NCBI GenBank assembly: GCA_020200675.1
Contig: JAIVIG010000345.1
Coordinates: 1-6,984, forward strand
DNA length: 6,984 nt
DNA from: Actinomycetota bacterium
GTDB taxonomy: Bacteria > Actinomycetota > Rubrobacteria > Rubrobacterales > Rubrobacteraceae
Reading direction: 5' to 3'
Shown here: positions 1-5,673 of the stretch, piece after piece
How positions within the stretch are numbered: the stretch's first letter is position 1
How the letters are laid out: every line of letters begins with the position of its first letter
Translations under genes and position numbers: made by a program
Notes under the pieces: model-generated
The model's input: the letters and a program-made list of their open reading frames with translations, nothing else
The model's database searches: none
What the model was told of the DNA's origin: nothing

Positions 1-105
1 AGCTCGCGGTCCGCGGCGAAGACCCTCGCCGAAAACTACGTGGGCCTGCCCATGGACCTCGACCTCGGAACCGCCTCCACGCCCGTCCAGGGCACTTCCG
101 CTTAG
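1..105 (+). CDS. 3' end of a gene cut by the window edge, product unknown
   Basis: Frame 1 is open from the first base to a TAG stop at 103-105, giving the last 34 residues of a protein (it ends GTASTPVQGTSA). I do not recognise the family; the visible tail is mostly small, polar and acidic with no motif. The last two bases of the codon before the stop and the stop itself overlap the target site of the insertion sequence that begins at 105. The G of the stop codon is the first base of that element. Removing the element and one TTA copy gives TTA followed by G (1016), so the original gene also ended in TAG and the protein is unchanged by the insertion. Coding is supported by GC-rich third positions. 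Confidence 0.6.
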   Translation, partial: SSRSAAKTLAENYVGLPMDLDLGTASTPVQGTSA

Positions 106-122
106 ACCTTATCCAGAAACCG
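102..122. repeat. Left target duplication (TTA) and left inverted repeat of the IS
   Basis: TTA occupies 102-104, and the 18-bp inverted repeat runs 105-122. It differs from the right repeat at one position (A115 against the equivalent of G). It also supplies the last base of the upstream stop codon and the transposase stop. Confidence 0.85.
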
Positions 123-1012
123 TTGTCTTGGAGAAGATGAGTTGAGCGCAGGCAAGATGCACGAACGCCAGGTAGTTTTCGGTCTTTTTCTCCCAGCGAA
201 CTAGAAGTCTCCGAGACCGGTTGAGCCACGAGTGCGTCCGTTCCACTACCCAACGGCGGGCTTTCGCTCCCGGGTAGCGCTTCTCGTCCTCGCGTCGCTT
301 CTTCTTGTCACGAGGACGGATGTGGGCTTCGTAGCCTCGTAGCTCCACCTCCTCGCGCACGGCTTTGGAGTCGTAGCCGGCGTCCAGACATAGATGCTTC
401 GCACTCTCTTTTTCCTCGTCCCCGGATGAGGTCGGGTGAGCGAGCACGATGCCATCGAGGGTGGCCGCCAAGAGTTTGTCGTCGTTGCGGTTGGCCCCAT
501 CGACCACGACCGCCAAAGGGATCCCATCGCTATCGGTGAGCAGGCTGCGTTTGACCCCCAGCTTGGCCCGATCAGTGGGATTGGGGCCGCTCGCGCCTCG
601 CCCTAAAGGGGCCTTCGTCATCACCCCATCCACCGATTGCCACTCCCACTCGATGCCCTCCAACTCTTCGTACTCCGCGAGCTCCGCTCGCCACACCTCC
701 TCAAAGAAACCCGCCCGCTCCCATTCCTGGAAGCGCTCATGCACCGTGGAGCTTGCTCCCATCTCTCTGGGCAGGGCGTTCCACTGGATGCCCGTGCGCA
801 ATACGTAGACCATCGCCTCGAACGCCTTTCGGTTGGGCATGCGCGGTCTGCCGCCCCTGGCGTGGGAAGGGGCTTCAGGCACCAACGGCTCGACCCGCTC
901 CCAAAACTCGTCGCTCACTGTCCAGGGCTTGGTTCTCGGCATCTCTTTTGTGCCTCCTGAAAACTTCTCCATCGACTACACCCATAGGTTATCTCGGTTT
1001 CCGGATAAGGTC
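105..1012 (-). mobile_element. Complete IS5-family insertion sequence, 908 bp
   Basis: The ends are 18-bp inverted repeats, GACCTTATCCAGAAACCG at 105-122 and its complement at 995-1012, matching at 17 of 18 positions. The element is flanked by TTA at 102-104 and TTA at 1013-1015, read as a 3-bp target duplication. A TNA target is known for the IS1031-type subgroup of IS5, while the related IS427 group usually duplicates TA. One transposase gene fills the element on the minus strand. Its TAA stop (109-111) lies inside the left inverted repeat. Ends, duplication and a single open frame are all intact, so the insertion looks recent and possibly still mobile. Subgroup assignment is inference from length, target and protein features. 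Confidence 0.9.
109..942 (-). CDS. IS5-family DDE transposase
   Basis: This 277-residue protein catalyses cut-and-paste transposition of the surrounding element. The N-terminal half carries the IS5-type domain typical of the IS427/IS1031 groups: a tryptophan-rich start, GGRPRMPNR, then YVLRTGIQWNALPREMG and STVHERFQEWERAGFF. The catalytic acids are visible as D105 (SVDGVMTKAP), D187 (CLDAGYDS) and E234 (WVVERTHSWLNRSRRL), the last in the usual E-R-T-H-W-N setting. The frame is uninterrupted, whereas many relatives split it into two frameshifted ORFs. I start at the ATG at 942 because AGGAGG (953-958) lies 10 bases upstream. An in-frame ATG at 972 would add ten residues but has no ribosome-binding site. 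All catalytic residues are present, so the enzyme is probably active. Confidence 0.92.
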   Translation of the reverse strand: MPRTKPWTVSDEFWERVEPLVPEAPSHARGGRPRMPNRKAFEAMVYVLRTGIQWNALPREMGASSTVHERFQEWERAGFFEEVWRAELAEYEELEGIEWEWQSVDGVMTKAPLGRGASGPNPTDRAKLGVKRSLLTDSDGIPLAVVVDGANRNDDKLLAATLDGIVLAHPTSSGDEEKESAKHLCLDAGYDSKAVREEVELRGYEAHIRPRDKKKRREDEKRYPGAKARRWVVERTHSWLNRSRRLLVRWEKKTENYLAFVHLACAQLIFSKTTVSG

Positions 1013-1015
1013 TTA
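995..1015. repeat. Right inverted repeat and right target duplication (TTA) of the IS
   Basis: CGGTTTCCGGATAAGGTC at 995-1012 is the complement of the left end with one mismatch, followed by TTA at 1013-1015. The transposase promoter is expected just inside this end, between about 959 and 994, but I see no convincing -35/-10 pair there. Confidence 0.85.
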
Positions 1016-1022
1016 GGAACAG

Positions 1023-1058
1023 AATTTTGGTTCAAGCGGCAATTCTGAACCAAAATTA
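1023..1058. repeat. 36-bp palindromic element, copy 1
   Basis: A perfect 12-bp inverted repeat, AATTTTGGTTCA (1023-1034) and TGAACCAAAATT (1046-1057), encloses an 11-base loop. A second copy with the same arm and loop lengths lies at 6743-6778, with 31 of 36 positions identical including most of the loop. Before the insertion sequence arrived, this copy lay seven bases after the stop of the gene ending at 105, so it may serve as its terminator. It lacks a following T-run. Conservation of the loop suggests a dispersed repeat or a protein-binding site rather than a simple hairpin. Confidence 0.75.
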
Positions 1059-1249
1059 CCCCCGAAACCCGAATTTAGGTGCAACGCCTGCAAAGCCGCT
1101 ATGGTCTCTTTGCCGCCCTCATCCTGGCACTGCGGCGGGCAGGCATGGGAGGGCGCAGGGATCGCCGAGGTGCTATGCTCCCAGGTAGAGCCCTCGTGCT
1201 CTCCCTTACTACAACGGCTCGTAACGGATAGAAGGGTTCTAGAGGGTAG

Positions 1250-2020
1250 ATGCTTCTCAAGGTGGGCACGGCGATGATGCTCTCCGCGGTCGCGCTCGTG
1301 GTCGTGGCCGTGGTGGCCCTCTTCGGCCCCGCCGAGGAGGAGCAGACCGCCTCGCAGGCCGCGTCGGTCGAGCGCGTGGCCTCCGAGGCGACGGAGCGGG
1401 AGAAGAGGGCGTTCGATCCCGGCGAGAAGCTGGAGATAGACGAACCGGAGCCCACCGGCGAGGAGACCAAATCCGCGGAGCGCCCCGAGCGGCGCCCCAA
1501 GCAACGCGAGGCCCAGACGCTGCCCGTCGCCCCCGACGCCTGGCCGGCTCCTTCGGGGCAGGAGGTCGCCGCCACGCGGGAACCCCGATACTATCCTCAG
1601 CGCCAGGACGGGGTAATGACCCTTACGGTGGAAAGAATAGGACTCTACGACGTACCGGTCATAAACGCCAACAACCAGGAGGCTTTGGACAACGGCGTGA
1701 TCCACTTCCCCCAGACCCCGATGCCCTGGGAGGCGCGAGACCAGAAGAACGTCTACCTGGCGGGACACCGGCTAGGGTTCCCCAACACCGGCAGCCGCCT
1801 CGTCTTCTACAACCTGGACAAGCTAAAAAAAGGCGACTCGGTAGTCCTCCAAGACAGCCTGGGCGAGCCATACGAGTACCGGGTAAGCGAGGTCTTCGTC
1901 GTCAAGCCGGACGCAGACTGGGTGGTGGACCCCGTGCGGGACCGGGACATGGTAACGCTCCAGACCTGCACCTTCCCCGACCTCCTCAACCGCCTCATCG
2001 TCCGCGCCGACCGCGCCTGA
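1250..2020 (+). CDS. Class E-type sortase (cysteine transpeptidase)
   Basis: This 256-residue protein is a membrane-anchored transpeptidase that would cleave sorting signals of surface proteins and attach them to the cell wall. It starts with a basic residue and a hydrophobic anchor (about residues 5-25). A charged, Glu/Pro/Arg-rich linker (27-115) follows, then the sortase barrel (about 122-254). The catalytic histidine is H173 in YLAGHRLGF, the cysteine C240 in TLQTCTFP, and the arginine R248 in NRLIV, in the expected order. The TLxTC...RLIV ending fits actinobacterial class D/E enzymes; E is my preference. A TAG codon at 1247-1249 lies directly before the ATG, so no longer start is possible in this frame. 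AGAGGG at 1241-1246 is very close, and an ATG at 1274 preceded by AAGGTGG is an alternative. No LPxTG substrate is in view. A partial second copy lies at 5238-5380. Confidence 0.9.
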   Translation: MLLKVGTAMMLSAVALVVVAVVALFGPAEEEQTASQAASVERVASEATEREKRAFDPGEKLEIDEPEPTGEETKSAERPERRPKQREAQTLPVAPDAWPAPSGQEVAATREPRYYPQRQDGVMTLTVERIGLYDVPVINANNQEALDNGVIHFPQTPMPWEARDQKNVYLAGHRLGFPNTGSRLVFYNLDKLKKGDSVVLQDSLGEPYEYRVSEVFVVKPDADWVVDPVRDRDMVTLQTCTFPDLLNRLIVRADRA

Positions 2021-2022
2021 TA

Positions 2023-2057
2023 GCGATTTGCGGAAGGAATGACCTTCTGCAAATCGC
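2023..2057. terminator. Hairpin A directly after the sortase stop
   Basis: GCGATTTGCGGAAGG (2023-2037) pairs with CCTTCTGCAAATCGC (2043-2057) over 15 positions, with a single G-U pair and a 5-base loop. It begins two bases after the sortase stop, so a transcription-ending or mRNA-protecting role is likely. There is no T-run, so it is not a classical intrinsic terminator. Confidence 0.6.
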
Positions 2058-2074
2058 GCCGACAGCAGTCAGGT

Positions 2075-2118
2075 ATCAGCATTCAGCTTTTTGTTTTTGC
2101 TGACAGCTGAATGCTGAT
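2075..2118. repeat. Hairpin B: AT-loop inverted repeat
   Basis: ATCAGCATTCAGCT (2075-2088) and AGCTGAATGCTGAT (2105-2118) are perfect 14-bp complements around a T-rich 16-base loop. Variants of TCAGCATTCAGC / GCTGAATGCTGA occur as intergenic repeats in several GC-rich bacteria, from memory. It sits between hairpins A and A' in a gap between convergent genes. Confidence 0.65.
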
Positions 2119-2128
2119 CGCTAACGGC

Positions 2129-2159
2129 TTTTGCAGAAAGGCGGTGCCTTTCTGCAAAA
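2129..2159. terminator. Hairpin A' directly after the minus-strand gene
   Basis: TTTTGCAGAAAGGC (2129-2142) and GCCTTTCTGCAAAA (2146-2159) are perfect 14-bp complements with a 3-base loop. On the minus strand it lies four bases after the stop of the gene at 2164-2439. On that strand the 3' arm ends in AAAA rather than a T-run; read on the plus strand the hairpin is preceded by T's. Its arms are clearly related to those of hairpin A (CTGCAAAWCGC occurs at 2047-2057 and 2152-2162). Confidence 0.6.
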
Positions 2160-2163
2160 CGCT

Positions 2164-2439
2164 CTAGGGGCGGTGCTCCGAGCGAAGTCGCCTTCCGCCG
2201 ATCCGGAAGGCGGCCGAGCGGCCCACCCTCACCAGATACGCCACGGCGCCGGGTCGCCTTTCCCGCAGCCGTCAGGATGCGGCTAACGCCTCGTCGGCGA
2301 GTTCGTAGTCGCCGCTCTCCACGTCCAGGGCCAGGAAGCGCCCGTCGTTCTCGGGCTCGACCAGGGCGCGGACGCTCCTCTCGTAGAGCTCCTCGCCTCG
2401 CCGGGCGACCTCGTCGCTGGTATGTCCAGGGTTTGGCAT
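2164..2439 (-). pseudogene. Small conserved hypothetical gene broken by one in-frame TGA
   Basis: From the ATG at 2439 the frame reads 55 codons, then TGA (2272-2274). It then continues open for 35 more codons to TAG (2164-2166). The first part has SDEVARRGEELYERSV, the charged stretch VEPENDGRFLALDVESGDYEL, then ADEALAAS. The part after the stop reads RLRERRPGAVAYLVRVG and SAAFRIGGRRL. From memory, these two halves match one continuous family of about 90 residues found in actinobacteria and cyanobacteria, of unknown function. The likeliest explanation is a CGA-to-TGA nonsense mutation. AAGGGG at 2446-2451, six bases upstream, is a good ribosome-binding site and supports the start. If translated as is, a 55-residue N-terminal protein results. 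Confidence 0.75.
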
Positions 2440-2449
2440 CTCTAACCCC

Positions 2450-2680
2450 TTATTCTACGACGAACGCTCTGAGCTTGAAGCGCGGGTGCGGACGGCGAGC
2501 GAAGGTTTCCCCTTGCGTGTTCGCGAGCGCGTTCTCGTTTCCGGTCGTCTCGAAAGCCAACAACGGCTTCGCTGAAGCAAATTCCCTCGATGGATCGGTC
2601 CGTGGGTCAAGGGCTCTTAGAGATTCGGTAGCTGCACGATATTGCCCAACGGCTGCTAATAATCCAGGGTTGCGTCGCAC
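2450..2680 (-). CDS. Doubtful hypothetical ORF, 76 residues
   Basis: A minus-strand frame starts with GTG at 2678-2680 and ends with TAA at 2450-2452. I do not recognise the product. The protein is basic and has no membrane segment or motif; its second half (ETTGNENALANTQGETFARR onward) looks more protein-like than the first. The stop overlaps the AAGGGG ribosome-binding site of the next gene downstream, an arrangement that would fit translational coupling. Against it, there is no ribosome-binding site before the GTG, and the codons in the first half are less GC-rich than those of neighbouring genes. It may be a remnant or chance frame. Apart from this frame I see nothing firm between 2440 and 2757. 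Confidence 0.3.
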   Translation of the reverse strand: MRRNPGLLAAVGQYRAATESLRALDPRTDPSREFASAKPLLAFETTGNENALANTQGETFARRPHPRFKLRAFVVE

Positions 2681-2789
2681 AACATGCTAGAGCAAGAACA
2701 GATAATCTTGACGGTCTCCTTTAAAATGGCCGCAGTAGAGATAGTAGTGACAACCCGTGGGGGTTCGAAAAAGAAAGAAGGTAACTTCT

Positions 2790-3038
2790 GTGAAACACAT
2801 CAAGTTAGTGCTTGCGGTAGCGGCAGCAATGACGACGATGCTGTCCCTGGGTACCGGCTCGGCAGGCGCGGATGCCTGCTTCGACGACGCCGCCCGGGCG
2901 GGAGTACGGCCAGGGGTGACCATTAGTGATGTAGCCCGAGGCGCGGCTCAGGGGATACAGCCGGGCAGCGGAACTGACGAGCTGGCAAGAGAGGTGGGGA
3001 TCATCAACCAGGTGCGCAACGACGTTTGCCCACAGTAG
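2790..3038 (+). CDS. Small secreted protein with two cysteines, unknown function
   Basis: The 82-residue product begins with a clear signal peptide: MKHIK, a hydrophobic core (LVLAVAAAMTTMLSL) and a small-residue cleavage region (GTGSAGADA, with the cut probably before C30 or close to it). The mature part of about 53 residues has only two cysteines, near its first and next-to-last positions, which could form one disulfide. It carries FDDAARAGVRPGVTISDVARGAAQGIQPG between them. I chose the GTG at 2790 because AGAAGG (2776-2781) lies eight bases upstream. An earlier GTG at 2757 would add a charged extension before the signal peptide. TTGACG at 2708-2713 could be a -35 element, but no good -10 is at the right distance. 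The family is unknown to me. Confidence 0.7.
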   Translation: MKHIKLVLAVAAAMTTMLSLGTGSAGADACFDDAARAGVRPGVTISDVARGAAQGIQPGSGTDELAREVGIINQVRNDVCPQ

Positions 3039-3124
3039 CTAGAGTAGGTGAGGTTGCCCGTTCGGCGATTGGCGCGTGGTCTAATAGCAGGACGCCGGGT
3101 TCAACTGTACCGGCACCAGGGGCA
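3039..3124. other. Gap between convergent genes, with a weak hairpin and tRNA-like bases
   Basis: This 86-bp spacer separates the secreted-protein gene from the GGDEF/EAL gene. GCCGG (3094-3098) and CCGGC (3110-3114) could pair around an 11-base loop as a weak bidirectional terminator. Bases 3077-3104 resemble a tRNA D-arm run straight into a T-loop (GGTTCAA), but no acceptor stem is present, so no tRNA is called. Confidence 0.3.
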
Positions 3125-5011
3125 TTACAGGCGCTCGGTCAAGAGCGCCGTTGCCGCCCGGCTCGGAAGCGGCTTCGACAGGTAGTTGCCCTGGACTAGG
3201 TCGCAGGCCTGCTTCCGCAACTGCGACAGTTGTTCGGCGGTCGCAACCCCCTCTGCTATCGTCTGCATGCCCAAGGCACGCGCAAGCGTGACAATCCCCG
3301 ATAAGAGCACCGCATCGCCGCCGCTCTCCTTCCTGAGATCCTCGACGAACGAGCGGTCTATCTTGATGTAGTCCGCTGGGAAGCGCTTGAGGTAGGAGAG
3401 CGACGAGTAGCCGGTACCGAAGTCGTCGATCGCTAGCTGGATGCCCAAAGCCTTCAGCCTCTGGAGCATACCTACGGTCGACTGCGCGTCGTCCATCAGC
3501 ACGCTCTCCGTTATTTCCAGGCCCAGACCGGAAGGGTCCAGCCCGGTCTTTTTCAGGGCTTCGGTAACCTGGCCGACCAGGCCCGGTTGTTGAACCTGTT
3601 TGGCGGAGAGGTTCACGAACACCATCGGCCGCCGGTCTTTCGGGTACTGTTCCTGCCATGCTCGCGCCTGGTGGCAAGCCGCTTCGAGCACCAGCTGTCC
3701 GATAGTCGTGATTAGGCCGGTCTCCTCCGCGATAGGAATAAACTCGTAGGGAAGCAGCAGTCCGCGCTTTGGATGCTGCCACCGTGCCAGCGCTTCTAAG
3801 CTAACGATCCTATCGCTGCTCAAGAGTACCTGGGGCTGAAAGTAGACCCTGAACTCTTCGCGCTCGATCGCTCGCCGAAGATCCCCCTCAAGCTCCAGGC
3901 GCTCCAGAGCCCAGCTGTTCACGCCGGGGCCGGTCGTCAGCTCGTATGCTTTACTCTTGTTCTTCGCCCGGTACATCGCCGCGTCCGCGCCGCGCAGCAG
4001 CTCATCCGGACGAACCTCACCAGGAGTGCCCAGTGCAATTCCGATGCTGGATCCGACGAAAAACTCGCGTCCAACCAGCATAAAAGGCTGGCCCAGTTCC
4101 TGCGTTATGCGCTCTGCGACCTCTATTGCCTCACCCTGATTTGAAACGCTCTCCAGCAGCACGGTGAACTCATCCCCGCCGAGACGCGCGACCGTATCCT
4201 CGGGCCGCACACAATCTCTCAAGCGCTCGGCCACCACGATCAGTAGCCGGTCCCCCAGCTCATGACCGAGGCTGTCGTTTACCAGCTTGAAGTTGTCCAG
4301 GTCCACAAACAGTATCGCGACGGAGCGCTTGCGCCGGCTTCGACGGAGCAAGGCCTGCTCGAGGCGGTCTGTAAACAGAACCCGGTTGGGCAGATTTGTT
4401 AGCGGATCGTGGAGCGCCTGGTGTCTCAGACGTTCCTCGAGAGCCTTGCGTTCCGTAATGTCTCGAGAACTGACCACTATCCCCTCGATGCTCGGGTCGT
4501 CGAGTTTGTTGTTGACGATGTGCTCGAAGTAGCGCCAAGAGCCGTCCGCGTGCGGGACCGGGAACTCTATGGGCGGATGAACCCCAGGGTTCTCTAGAAT
4601 TTCGGCGAACAGGGTCAAGCCCCGCTCCATGTCGTTGGGATGGATCCAGTCAAACGCGTTGGTACCGATTTGCGTCTCGGGTTGGTAACCCAATCGTTCC
4701 GTAGCCGGGTTCATGTAATTCACGGTGCCGTCACTCTCGATGACCGTGATGATGTCCGAGGTGTTCTGCACCAGGGAGTGGTAGCGTTTCTCTCTCTCGC
4801 GCAGCACCCGCTCGTTGCGCTTCAACTCGGCGATGGCGGGTTCCGAACTTCCGTCGTGCACCGCGTCTCGAACCTGAGGAGGCTCGCCAGGGTGCCGCGT
4901 TCCTTCTTCGGCTCGTTTACCGTACGAGACGTCGCGTGCCAACCGCATCAATGAGCCGAGCAACCCACGTCGCCGGGCAACCGTTCTGCTGAACGCCTCA
5001 AAAAATTTCAT
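3125..5011 (-). CDS. PAS-GGDEF-EAL cyclic-di-GMP signalling protein
   Basis: This 628-residue protein probably makes and/or breaks down the second messenger cyclic di-GMP in the cytoplasm. The order is: a basic amphipathic N-terminus (1-30), a short coiled coil (about 58-80), a PAS sensor domain (about 75-190, ending with a PAC-like VVSSRDITERKALEE), a GGDEF domain (about 198-358) and an EAL domain (about 375-625). The cyclase signature is intact (GGDEF, 278-282), with a product-inhibition site RPED at 269-272, five residues before it. The EAL catalytic set is also present: E406 (EAL), N467 (VNLSA), E499 (LEITES), D529/D530 (DDFGTGYS), K550 (IKID), E587 (EGVAT) and Q607. Both activities are therefore plausible; often one dominates. 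No membrane segment is visible. A TAG codon directly precedes the ATG, fixing the longest start, though no good ribosome-binding site is seen. Confidence 0.95.
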   Translation of the reverse strand: MKFFEAFSRTVARRRGLLGSLMRLARDVSYGKRAEEGTRHPGEPPQVRDAVHDGSSEPAIAELKRNERVLREREKRYHSLVQNTSDIITVIESDGTVNYMNPATERLGYQPETQIGTNAFDWIHPNDMERGLTLFAEILENPGVHPPIEFPVPHADGSWRYFEHIVNNKLDDPSIEGIVVSSRDITERKALEERLRHQALHDPLTNLPNRVLFTDRLEQALLRRSRRKRSVAILFVDLDNFKLVNDSLGHELGDRLLIVVAERLRDCVRPEDTVARLGGDEFTVLLESVSNQGEAIEVAERITQELGQPFMLVGREFFVGSSIGIALGTPGEVRPDELLRGADAAMYRAKNKSKAYELTTGPGVNSWALERLELEGDLRRAIEREEFRVYFQPQVLLSSDRIVSLEALARWQHPKRGLLLPYEFIPIAEETGLITTIGQLVLEAACHQARAWQEQYPKDRRPMVFVNLSAKQVQQPGLVGQVTEALKKTGLDPSGLGLEITESVLMDDAQSTVGMLQRLKALGIQLAIDDFGTGYSSLSYLKRFPADYIKIDRSFVEDLRKESGGDAVLLSGIVTLARALGMQTIAEGVATAEQLSQLRKQACDLVQGNYLSKPLPSRAATALLTERL

Positions 5012-5236
5012 CTAGTCTTCGCCAACCTCGCTGTCTCGACGCTCACCAGAAGAAGTCGTAACGCCTCGGACGCTGAACGCGGTTGGCGATGTTCCGGCTC
5101 TATAGCTCTCGCTCTCGGGTTCTGAGATCCGGATATGGGAGATCCGCTATTGGTCAGACACTCGATAGTTTGGCTCCCGCCAACTTTTTTCAGGCCTTCG
5201 CCAATTCTACCTGGCAGCGCTGTCCTCGTTTAGGTC
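5012..5236. other. Region upstream of the cyclic-di-GMP gene, no gene seen
   Basis: These 225 bases should hold the promoter of the minus-strand signalling gene, but I find no convincing -35/-10 pair. Two direct copies of GAGATCCG (5124-5131 and 5139-5146) lie 15 bases apart, about one and a half helical turns, and overlap the palindrome ATCCGGAT (5127-5134); they could bind a regulator. TTGGC (5170-5174) and GCCAA (5179-5183) followed by six T's (5185-5190) form a weak terminator-like hairpin on the plus strand with no gene before it. Confidence 0.3.
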
Positions 5237-5237
5237 A

Positions 5238-5380
5238 CCTACGAGTACCGGGTGAGCGAGGTCTTCGTGGTCGAACCGGAGGCCCACTGGTTGGTGGACC
5301 CCGTGTGGAGCAGGGACATGGTGACGCTCCAGACCTGCACCTTCTCGGACCTCCTCAACCGCCTCATCGTCCGCGCCTGA
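5238..5380 (+). pseudogene. C-terminal remnant of a second sortase gene
   Basis: From TAC at 5240 to TGA at 5378-5380 the frame encodes YEYRVSEVFVV, then WLVDPV, then DMVTLQTCTF and LLNRLIVRA. This matches the last part of the complete sortase (1871 onward). I count 39 of 46 residues and about 123 of 138 bases identical. The active-site cysteine and arginine are kept, but everything before them is missing, including the catalytic histidine, so it cannot act as a sortase. A TAG lies in frame at 5231-5233 and no start codon or ribosome-binding site precedes it. The remnant ends three codons earlier than the full gene. Similarity to the complete gene begins abruptly near 5238, suggesting a recombination or deletion breakpoint. 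Confidence 0.88.
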
Positions 5381-5404
5381 TACGGAATCCAGGTGAAGGG
5401 TTCC
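5381..5404. repeat. Short repeat and hairpin after the sortase remnant, copy 1
   Basis: GGAATCC (5384-5390) can pair with GGGTTCC (5398-5404), with one wobble and a 7-base loop, right after the stop of the sortase remnant. The 23 bases at 5381-5403 match 6924-6946 at 19 positions, so this is also a repeated sequence. Confidence 0.45.
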
Positions 5405-5503
5405 ACCGCTTGTGGGTTCGGGAGTCGGGAAAGACGGCTACTACTACTCTCCACCTCCCTACTCGCAGTGTACGCGAAGGGTCTACGCGGCGGGTTCCGC
5501 ACC

Positions 5504-5534
5504 TTGCTCGCCGACGGCGACTTCAAGCTACAAT
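5504..5534 (+). promoter_or_regulatory. Probable promoter giving a leaderless transcript
   Basis: TACAAT at 5529-5534 matches the -10 consensus at five of six positions. TTGCTC at 5504-5509 is a weak -35 with a long 19-base spacer. The ATG at 5542 lies seven bases after the -10, where transcription should begin, and no ribosome-binding site precedes it. This fits a leaderless mRNA, which is common in actinobacteria. Confidence 0.5.
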
Positions 5535-5541
5535 TCGGGCG

Positions 5542-5664
5542 ATGAAGCTCACGCATCCGCGCCTAAAGCGCCTCGAAGAGATAGAACGCGAGTGCATCCC
5601 CAGCCTGCGCGAGGTGCTGCGCGAGGAGGGCCGCGAGGCGGTTTGCGGGCGAGGGGTGGCGTGA
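5542..5664 (+). CDS. 40-residue basic/acidic helical protein, unknown function
   Basis: A short frame starts at ATG 5542 and ends at TGA 5662-5664. The product is a charged helix-rich peptide (THPRLKRLEEIERE, then SLREVLREEGREAV) with two cysteines (C18 and C35) and no signal or membrane segment. I do not recognise it. The start is supported by the -10 element just upstream, not by a ribosome-binding site. Its stop overlaps the ribosome-binding site of the next gene (the AGGAGG at 5665-5670 follows the TGA directly), so the two are probably translated together. A 161-base stretch without a gene precedes it (5381-5541). Confidence 0.55.
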   Translation: MKLTHPRLKRLEEIERECIPSLREVLREEGREAVCGRGVA

Positions 5665-5673
5665 AGGAGGGGG

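Noticed and set aside
1079..1231. A 50-residue plus-strand ORF before the sortase, with a hydrophobic stretch (YGLFAALILALRRAG)
   Set aside because: It begins with GTG without a ribosome-binding site, its second half is Gly/Arg-rich without pattern, and no second copy or family is recognised. It may be a chance frame in GC-rich DNA.
1013..1768. Long minus-strand ORF across the sortase gene
   Set aside because: It is the opposite-strand shadow of the sortase; its Gly/Leu/Arg-rich composition is typical of antisense frames, and the sortase motifs are decisive.
2189..2212. A 9-bp hairpin CGCCTTCCG / CGGAAGGCG
   Set aside because: It lies inside the coding frame of the gene at 2164-2439, where codons for SAAFRIGGRR explain the bases.
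2277..2690. A 137-residue plus-strand ORF rich in Arg/Ser/Pro
   Set aside because: It overlaps the minus-strand family gene and has the low-complexity composition of a shadow frame.
2708..2727. Promoter for the secreted-protein gene (TTGACG with TAAAAT)
   Set aside because: The two hexamers are only eight bases apart, and no good -10 stands 16-18 bases after TTGACG.
3041..3124. A complete tRNA gene
   Set aside because: No acceptor stem can be formed and the anticodon and variable regions are missing.
5170..5190. Intrinsic terminator on the plus strand (TTGGC/GCCAA plus T-run)
   Set aside because: The stem is only 5 bp and no plus-strand gene lies before it within the region.
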